Shown: positions 7,482-11,369 of the stretch, one piece after another
Numbering within the stretch: position 1 is the stretch's first letter
Layout: every line of letters begins with the position of its first letter
NCBI GenBank assembly: GCA_018814245.1
Contig: JAHIZN010000434.1
Coordinates: 1 to 11,369 of the forward strand
DNA from: a bacterium
GTDB lineage: Bacteria; UBA9089; CG2-30-40-21
Reading direction: 5' to 3'
DNA: 11,369 bases
Translations under genes and position numbers: made by a program
Notes under the pieces: model-generated
Databases searched by the model: none
The model's input: only the letters and a program-made list of their open reading frames with translations
What the model was told of the DNA's origin: nothing

Positions 7482-7720
7482 GGGTTTAAGGGTGAGGAAC
7501 ATTCTGATGGTGAGATTTGGTCAGCATGCTTGTGGAAGGTGAGAAAGCTTCTTGGAAGAAAAAAAGCAGATACAGTTATCATGGAAAGTCATTTCTATTT
7601 AAGCCAATATTCTGTTTTAAGGACAGAGTAGAAGCTATGATTATGGCCGAAAAAAACCTTTATGGAGGCAAAAAGAGCAAAGCACTTACAATGATATTCA
7701 AAGATAGAGGAATTTTGTAA
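7482..7720 (+). pseudogene. Frameshifted 3' remnant of an M36 (fungalysin)-like zinc metallopeptidase
   Basis: Two overlapping frames together give the end of a secreted metallopeptidase. One frame reads GEEHSDGEIWSACLWKVRKL, then LGRKKADTVIMESHFYLS, and stops at 7631; the other continues from about 7610 as FKDRVEAMIMAEKNLYGGKK and SKALTMIFKDRGIL to the TAA at 7718-7720. The DGEIWSA-LW motif, the ESHF-L block and the LYGG...F..RGI ending are what I recall from M36/M4-like bacterial metallopeptidases. The catalytic HExxH part is missing upstream, where repeat DNA begins. A single indel around 7608-7614 would join the frames, so this is a broken, truncated gene. Which specific family is less sure than the fact of the frameshifted homology. 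Confidence 0.6.
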
Positions 7721-7738
7721 AAGGAGGAAACGAGGATT

Positions 7739-8665
7739 ATGCTTACCAACATCCAGAAAAAAACCGCTCAGTCAATTGTCAATATTTTTGAAACTGGGAA
7801 GCCACTTGGTAACTATGGAAATGTAACTGTACTAAATGGTGATACTGGACATCTCACTTATGGCCGGAGCCAGACAACGCTTGGCAGTGGAAATTTAGCG
7901 CTGTTACTACATGCTTATTGTGATGTTAATGGATTATTTTCGGATTCTTTAAGACCATACCTTCTTGCCGTAGATAGATGTGATACAAAACTTGATAACA
8001 ATGAAAAAGTCAAGTCTCTGCTCAGACAGGCAGGGGAAGACCCTGTTATGAAGAGAACACAGGATGAATTCTTTGACAGAATTTACCTGAAGCCTGCCCT
8101 GACTACCGCAGATGCTATTGGTGTGAGCAGACCTCTTGGAATCACTGTAATCTATGACAGTAGGATACACGGTTCTTTTGAAAAGATAAAGAACATTACC
8201 AACGAACAGCGAGGGAAACCATCTATCATAGGTGAAGAAGAATGGATAAAGTTCTATGTTTCGATAAGAAGGGAATGGCTTGCTACTCACAGTAATACCC
8301 TGCTGCACAAGACCGTCTATCGTATGGACACATTCAGCAAGCTTATTGATGAGGACAAATGGGAGCTGCCTCTTCCTCTTATTGTGCGGAATGTTTTAAT
8401 CAGTGAAGATATTCTTGAACCGGAATATGACCTGCCGGTTGTGGTCCCGGCAGATGACAAAGGTGAAAGAGTCCTTTTTTACACAAGACCTTTAATAAGA
8501 GGCGAAGATGTTAAAAAACTACAAAGGGTACTTGGATTTCGTGAAAAAAAAATAGACGGTATTTTCGGCAAAAATACAGACGAAGCAGTACGCAATTTTC
8601 AGAGCACCCACGGGCTGAAAGTGGATGGCAGAGTTGGCTCTGCAACATGGACTGAACTCGGATAA
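7739..8665 (+). CDS. GH46 chitosanase-like hydrolase with C-terminal peptidoglycan-binding domain
   Basis: The 308-residue protein has a GH46-type catalytic domain (about 3-225): QKKTAQSIVNIFETG with the expected catalytic Glu18, then NGDTGHLTYGRSQTTLGSGN with Asp35 as the likely second catalytic residue, and VIYDSRIHGSF at 137-147. Residues 249-308 form a PG_binding_1 module (TRPLIRGEDVKKLQRVLGF, then IDGIFGKNTDEAVRNFQSTH, then VDGRVGSATW). GH46 enzymes cut chitosan; members fused to such a module may instead act on cell-wall glycan. No signal peptide is visible, so export would need lysis or the particle. AAGGAGG at 7721-7727 precedes the start. It lies in the inverted-repeat-bounded segment between trunk genes and effector, so it may be a lysis or release enzyme, a penetration aid, or cargo. 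Confidence 0.88.
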   Translation: MLTNIQKKTAQSIVNIFETGKPLGNYGNVTVLNGDTGHLTYGRSQTTLGSGNLALLLHAYCDVNGLFSDSLRPYLLAVDRCDTKLDNNEKVKSLLRQAGEDPVMKRTQDEFFDRIYLKPALTTADAIGVSRPLGITVIYDSRIHGSFEKIKNITNEQRGKPSIIGEEEWIKFYVSIRREWLATHSNTLLHKTVYRMDTFSKLIDEDKWELPLPLIVRNVLISEDILEPEYDLPVVVPADDKGERVLFYTRPLIRGEDVKKLQRVLGFREKKIDGIFGKNTDEAVRNFQSTHGLKVDGRVGSATWTELG

Positions 8666-8680
8666 TAGAATCTTTGTAAT

Positions 8681-8729
8681 AAGGAGGTGAAGTATACAAC
8701 TTGTAACTTTCAGGCATAAGAATAGCTAA
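8681..8729 (+). other. Orphan strong Shine-Dalgarno followed by an 11-codon stub starting at ATA
   Basis: AAGGAGGTGA (8681-8690) is an extended match to the anti-Shine-Dalgarno sequence, 15 bases after the GH46 stop. At the right distance lies ATA (8694) instead of ATG, opening a stub that reads IQLVTFRHKNS and stops at 8727-8729. The only near start in another frame is the GTG inside the ribosome binding site, giving 11 codons. I read this as the leftover 5' end of a gene deleted or interrupted by the rearrangement here; a coincidence cannot be excluded. Confidence 0.35.
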
Positions 8730-8768
8730 AGCAAGGCAAGTAGTAGCATACCTTGACATATGCAAAAA

Positions 8769-8807
8769 GCGACCACAAGAGGAGGTAGCACCTCTGGCAC
8801 AGGTCGC
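8769..8807. repeat. Two-step hairpin: outer GCGACC/GGTCGC stem, inner GAGGT-AGC-ACCTC stem
   Basis: Outer arms 8769-8774 and 8802-8807 pair perfectly. The inner five-base stem (8782-8786 with 8790-8794) closes on an AGC loop and is followed by CTGGCA. The two copies at 11052-11087 and 11313-11348 keep the inner stem and loop but have a different outer stem that still pairs (CGCAAC with GTTGCG), which implies selection or replication as a folded structure. There is no T-tract, so I do not call a terminator. Confidence 0.75.
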
Positions 8808-8836
8808 AGCTACAAGTCTCTACAACTAACTGTAGC

Positions 8837-8857
8837 TGCAGGGCTTGTGTCCCTGCA
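8837..8857. repeat. Perfect 7-bp stem hairpin (TGCAGGG / CCCTGCA)
   Basis: The arms 8837-8843 and 8851-8857 pair around a seven-base loop and are preceded by TGTAGC. This is the style of short palindromic extragenic repeat seen in many uncultured-bacterium genomes. It sits between the GH46 gene and the right arm of the 24-bp inverted repeat. The gene-free stretch 8666-9068 otherwise holds the orphan ribosome binding site, the hairpin at 8769 and the inverted repeat at 8969. Confidence 0.65.
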
Positions 8858-8968
8858 TTAATAAGGCGTGAATAGTTTTTGTTTGCCATTATTGTAGCCG
8901 TGATTAATGATGAATCATTGTGATGTAAATTCTAATTGCACAGCTCGAAATTTTGGAGAAAGGACAGA

Positions 8969-9046
8969 ACACGGATAACACACGGATTTAACGGATTACG
9001 CAGATAGATAATCCGTGCAAATCCGTTAAATCCGTGTCATCCGTGT
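8969..9046. repeat. Long inverted repeat directly upstream of the effector gene
   Basis: Left arm 8969-8997 and right arm about 9020-9046 are reverse complements apart from a 2- to 3-base offset, built from repeats of CACGGATT/AATCCGTG; further CCGTG words fill the loop. The right arm ends about seven bases before the AAAGGAGGG ribosome binding site of the effector gene. Folding in mRNA would form a long stem immediately ahead of that site and might limit its translation; it may equally be a dispersed repeat with no role. Confidence 0.85.
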
Positions 9047-9068
9047 ACTATTAAAGGAGGGTAAAATT

Positions 9069-10304
9069 ATGAATGAGAAGACATCAGTAAAATCGGAAAG
9101 TAGTAAAACAACTTCAAAAAAGACTGAGACTACACCTAAACAGGTAACCCATAAAAGGGAATCATCCTCTTGTGGTTCCTGTGGTGTATGTAGTAGCCTA
9201 AGGAGTCCACGAGTAACCTCTGAAAATATTTCCATAGCTATGTCTCAGGCAAAGGCGACAGGCAAGGAATCCTGTGCAGTATCCTTTATGCAAAAGAATC
9301 ATGGAAATCGTTTTACTGCCAGTGCGTTAGCCCCAAGTATTCAAAAGACGAGTATTCAGAAGAAGTGCGGCTGTGGCAATGGTTGTTCAAAGGATAAAGC
9401 TGAGGAAGAGGCAGATAAGGTGGCTATGAGTATAATGAGAAAGCCATCAGCCATCAGCCATCAGCCATCAGCTAATAATAATGAACAGGGTGTAATAAGT
9501 GAGATAATGTCAAACAAGGGATCAGGACATGGGCTTGATGATAATACACGCTCGTTCATGGGAGAGAGATTTGGATATAACTTTGGTGGCGTAAGGATTC
9601 ATGCTGATGGCTATGCCGCAAGGAAATCAAATGAGTTGAATGCTGAAGCATTTACTATTGGGAGGGATGTGTTCTTTAATGCAGGGAGATATAATCCGTC
9701 ATCAACAGCAGGGAAAAGATTGTTGGGGCATGAGTTGACGCATGTGGTGCAGCAGAGAAACGGAAAAGATTCCGGCGCGACTATAGATACTGTCCTGCAA
9801 TGTGCTGTCAGTTATGATGAATGTACATCGGGGGAGGAGACGATTGTTCTCGATTCACATAATAGAGCGATTAATATGGTTGCAACTGCGGTGAGAAAGC
9901 TTGGGAGCTACACTGGGACAACACCTGTTAATGTTAGAAACGCATTAAACACACATTTTCACTCTACTGGAACCACCCTGTCAAGGTGGATCGCCTTTAA
10001 CCTCAATTGGTTGAAGGGAGAGGCGGATTCCCCTACTTATGAATGCGAAAAACCTCAGGTTGGAAGACGGCTGGGGTGGTCAATGTGGTGCGTTCCTTGG
10101 ACGGATATTGAACTCTATCCATTGTGGTTTGCTGAGAGCAACATTGATAAGAGAGCAAGAACAATAATTCATGAATGGGTACACAGATATGGTTGCAACT
10201 TTGATTTTGGTTATGAATGGGAAGCAGGTTATTCCGGACACGGAACTCTTAGATCACTGTTGAATGCTGATACCTGGGCATATTTTGTATACGATGTACG
10301 GTGA
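9069..10304 (+). CDS. DUF4157 eCIS effector candidate with a second, C-terminal HExxH metallopeptidase domain
   Basis: The 411-residue protein has four parts. Residues 1-30 are a Lys/Ser/Thr-rich start. Residues 31-110 contain two Cys clusters, CGSCGVC (35-41) and CGCGNGC (100-106). DUF4157 spans about 140-232 (LDDNTRSFMGERFGYNFGGV, then RIHADGYAARKSNELNAEAF, then the zinc motif HELTHVVQQ with HELTH at 221-225), a domain strongly associated with eCIS cargo. The C-terminal part (about 245-411) has a second zinc motif, HEWVH at 368-372, followed by FDFGYEWEAGY and NADTWAYFVYDV, like the end of M35 aspzincin peptidases, although the usual GTxD motif is not seen. No signal peptide or membrane segment is visible, as expected for a particle-loaded effector. 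It starts after AAAGGAGGG. Peptidase activity and loading are inferred. Confidence 0.88.
   Translation: MNEKTSVKSESSKTTSKKTETTPKQVTHKRESSSCGSCGVCSSLRSPRVTSENISIAMSQAKATGKESCAVSFMQKNHGNRFTASALAPSIQKTSIQKKCGCGNGCSKDKAEEEADKVAMSIMRKPSAISHQPSANNNEQGVISEIMSNKGSGHGLDDNTRSFMGERFGYNFGGVRIHADGYAARKSNELNAEAFTIGRDVFFNAGRYNPSSTAGKRLLGHELTHVVQQRNGKDSGATIDTVLQCAVSYDECTSGEETIVLDSHNRAINMVATAVRKLGSYTGTTPVNVRNALNTHFHSTGTTLSRWIAFNLNWLKGEADSPTYECEKPQVGRRLGWSMWCVPWTDIELYPLWFAESNIDKRARTIIHEWVHRYGCNFDFGYEWEAGYSGHGTLRSLLNADTWAYFVYDVR
9443..9472 (+). repeat. Heptanucleotide tandem repeat (GCCATCA, just over four copies) inside the effector gene
   Basis: Four perfect head-to-tail copies of GCCATCA plus two further bases lie in the linker (residues about 125-135, KPSAISHQPSA) between the Cys-rich part and DUF4157. 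Because seven is not a multiple of three, gain or loss of one copy would shift the frame and cut off both HExxH domains. The words resemble the CAGCC-type intergenic repeat at 6198-6284, so it may be a captured dispersed repeat. Confidence 0.9.
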
Positions 10305-10396
10305 AATGATTAATAAAGCAAAGTGAAAGGGACGGTTCTATTTTTGGTTGAATGTTAAAGCTGAAAAAGTAGTTGAAGGACAGAAAGGAATAACTT

Positions 10397-11369
10397 ATGT
10401 CAGCAAACATGTTACAGTTGCATATTGGTCTTTCTGGGTTTAATTTCTCTACCCGGATTGCCGGCAAATACACCATTTTCAGGAAATCAGCTAACCTGCC
10501 TGCGTTGATTTTTCTCAGATTATTTGACACAGGGGTGATGAATAGGGTAACAAATGTGAGGCAAGTAGAGGTAAATAATCAGTATATTGCTTCTTATCTC
10601 AACATCTATCTCAAACTAATTACCCAATTCAAACACTTACTAAGTGATTACAGTCAGTCTCAAAGATTAGGCTATTTGGTTAATTACATCTCAGGGAGAA
10701 TAAATTTGCCACAGAGAGCACAGAGACACGGAGAGTACAGAGAAATAAAAACGCAGGATTTTGTGGTAAGCATTCAGGCTTTGATTCAGGGATGGGAGAT
10801 ACGGAGAAGGGGGGGAAAGGGAGAATTGGAGATATTTCCACCGATAACTGAGGGATTACATGGGATGATGGTGTCTCATTCCCCCTTGGACCAGGCACAG
10901 AGAAGGCTTGATCCTTTTTCACAAAGGGGGAAAGGATTAGGAAGGGAACAGGGAAATTTCCTTACTCCAGCATGGATGAGAAATAAGGTGAGTGGGAAGG
11001 TAATGCCTCAGCTATCAGTGGGAGTCTCAGGCTTTAGTCTGCGTAAAACAACGCAACCTAAAGGAGGTAGCACCTCTGGCAGTTGCGACTACCAATTCCC
11101 ATCGATAACTGAGAGGTTACATAGGATGAGGGTGTCTCATTTCCCCTTGGACCAGGCACAGAGAAGGCTTAATCCTTTTCCACAAAGGGGGGGAGGGAAA
11201 AGAAGAAAGCAGGGAAATTTCCTTGCTCCAGCATGGATGAGAAATAATGTGAGTGGGAAGGTAATGCCTCAGCTATCAGTGGGAGTCTCAGGCTTTAGTC
11301 TGCGTAAAACAACGCAACCTAAAGGAGGTAGCACCTCTGGCAGTTGCGACTACCAATTCCCACCGATAA
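10397..11369 (+). CDS. Open frame running off the window edge; possible partial repeat protein, coding status doubtful
   Basis: From ATG 10397, preceded by GAAAGGA at seven bases, the frame stays open for 324 codons to the window end with no stop. The first 100 residues (MSANMLQLHIGLSGFNFSTR, then KHLLSDYSQSQRLGYLVNYI) match no family I recognise. From 10838 it runs through 261-bp repeats (87 codons each) with units such as GNFLAPAWMRN, VSGKVMPQLSVGVSGFSLRK and KGGSTSGSCDYQFP. Against a real protein: the roughly 19 differences between the two complete repeats are nearly all amino-acid changing (for example Gly to Arg, Ser to Phe), the repeat contains a nucleic-acid hairpin that also occurs outside genes, and the strand is purine-rich, which lowers stop frequency. 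It lies about 90 bases after the effector stop. Confidence 0.25.
   Translation, partial: MSANMLQLHIGLSGFNFSTRIAGKYTIFRKSANLPALIFLRLFDTGVMNRVTNVRQVEVNNQYIASYLNIYLKLITQFKHLLSDYSQSQRLGYLVNYISGRINLPQRAQRHGEYREIKTQDFVVSIQALIQGWEIRRRGGKGELEIFPPITEGLHGMMVSHSPLDQAQRRLDPFSQRGKGLGREQGNFLTPAWMRNKVSGKVMPQLSVGVSGFSLRKTTQPKGGSTSGSCDYQFPSITERLHRMRVSHFPLDQAQRRLNPFPQRGGGKRRKQGNFLAPAWMRNNVSGKVMPQLSVGVSGFSLRKTTQPKGGSTSGSCDYQFPPI
11052..11087. repeat. Two-step hairpin in repeat copy 1 (CGCAAC/GTTGCG outer stem)
   Basis: The outer stem 11052-11057 with 11082-11087 is perfect, and the inner stem GAGGT/ACCTC (11064-11068, 11072-11076) closes on AGC. It is repeated exactly at 11313-11348. Compared with the copy at 8769, the outer stem bases differ but still pair. 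Confidence 0.75.
11313..11348. repeat. Two-step hairpin in repeat copy 2
   Basis: This is an identical copy of the hairpin at 11052-11087, displaced by 261 bases: outer stem 11313-11318 with 11343-11348, inner GAGGT-AGC-ACCTC at 11325-11337. Confidence 0.75.

Larger units (their letters stand above)
7382..8953. mobile_element. Segment bounded by a perfect 24-bp inverted repeat, holding a peptidase remnant and a GH46 gene
   Basis: The left arm (7382-7405) and right arm (8930-8953) are exact reverse complements. A second matching pair lies inside them: 7459-7470 with 8887-8898 (12 bp, GCTACAATAATG and its complement), at slightly different spacing, so each arm is about 70-90 bases of related sequence. 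No transposase gene is present and I see no clear target-site duplication. It may be two copies of a small non-autonomous element in opposite orientation, or one composite insertion. Contents: remnant of a metallopeptidase gene, the GH46-like gene, an orphan ribosome binding site and two hairpins. Confidence 0.6.
10838..11369 (+). repeat. 261-bp tandem direct repeats, two complete copies and the start of a third
   Basis: Copy 1 is 10838-11098, copy 2 is 11099-11359, and copy 3 starts at 11360 and is cut by the window end. By eye about 19 of 261 positions differ between copies 1 and 2, most of them in the first 125 bases; the second half is almost identical. Each copy contains CCTTGGACCAGGCACAGAG, a CAGGCTTTAGTCTG palindrome and the two-step hairpin near its end. 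There is no spacing like a CRISPR array. Sequence ending inside such repeats is typical of assembly breaks, so the true copy number is probably unknown. Left of it, 10305-10837 holds only short repeat words (such as a CACAGAG-rich stretch near 10710). Confidence 0.95.

Noticed and set aside
7949..8308. Minus-strand frame of 119 codons within the GH46 gene
   Set aside because: It is antisense to a well-recognised gene and has no family likeness.
10680..10922. Minus-strand 80-codon frame in the repeat region
   Set aside because: It starts inside the tandem repeat with a GTG, has no ribosome binding site, and is low-complexity Pro/Ser/Leu sequence without family likeness.
10838..11369. Direct repeats considered as a CRISPR array
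   Set aside because: The 261-bp units abut without unique spacers, and there are no cas genes nearby.

Overview
The window carries the tail-tube half of a contractile phage-tail-like particle of the extracellular contractile injection system (eCIS) type, followed by a repeat-rich accessory region with a cell-wall hydrolase and a probable injected effector. All supported genes are on the + strand. The DNA is AT-rich, with strong AGGAGG ribosome binding sites and many dispersed inverted repeats of the kind common in genomes of uncultured environmental bacteria (for example anammox planctomycetes and several candidate phyla). I cannot name the organism.

Region 1 (208-3610): a tightly packed operon encoding a two-domain AAA+ ATPase (Afp15-like), a DUF4255/Pvc16_N tube-terminator protein (Afp16-like) and a small protein with a carboxypeptidase-regulatory-like beta domain. 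A perfect 21-bp inverted repeat (3623-3716) separates it from region 2.

Region 2 (3775-7375): the trunk operon, with a small basic/acidic-tailed protein, the contractile sheath, a first tube protein, a tail-assembly-chaperone-like protein, a DUF6760 reading frame that lacks any normal start codon, and a second tube protein. The usual next genes (LysM, spike, gp25-like, baseplate J-like, fibre, tape measure) are not in the window.

Region 3 (7376-8956): a segment bounded by a perfect 24-bp inverted repeat. It contains the frameshifted remnant of an M36-like metallopeptidase, an intact GH46-chitosanase-like enzyme with a peptidoglycan-binding domain, an orphan Shine-Dalgarno sequence, and hairpin repeats. 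It looks like an insertion or a site of repeated rearrangement just where the baseplate genes would be expected.

Region 4 (8957-10304): a long inverted repeat, then a DUF4157 protein with a second HExxH zinc-protease motif at its C-terminus, the best candidate for the particle's toxin payload. Region 5 (10305-11369) has no clear gene. It holds 261-bp direct repeats and a reading frame open from 10397 to the window edge; the differences between repeat copies suggest it may not be a real protein.

Proposed working of the system: sheath and tube polymerise on a baseplate encoded elsewhere, DUF4255 caps the tube, the ATPase assists assembly or recycling, and the DUF4157 protein is loaded as cargo. 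The role of the cell-wall hydrolase (release, penetration or payload) is open.
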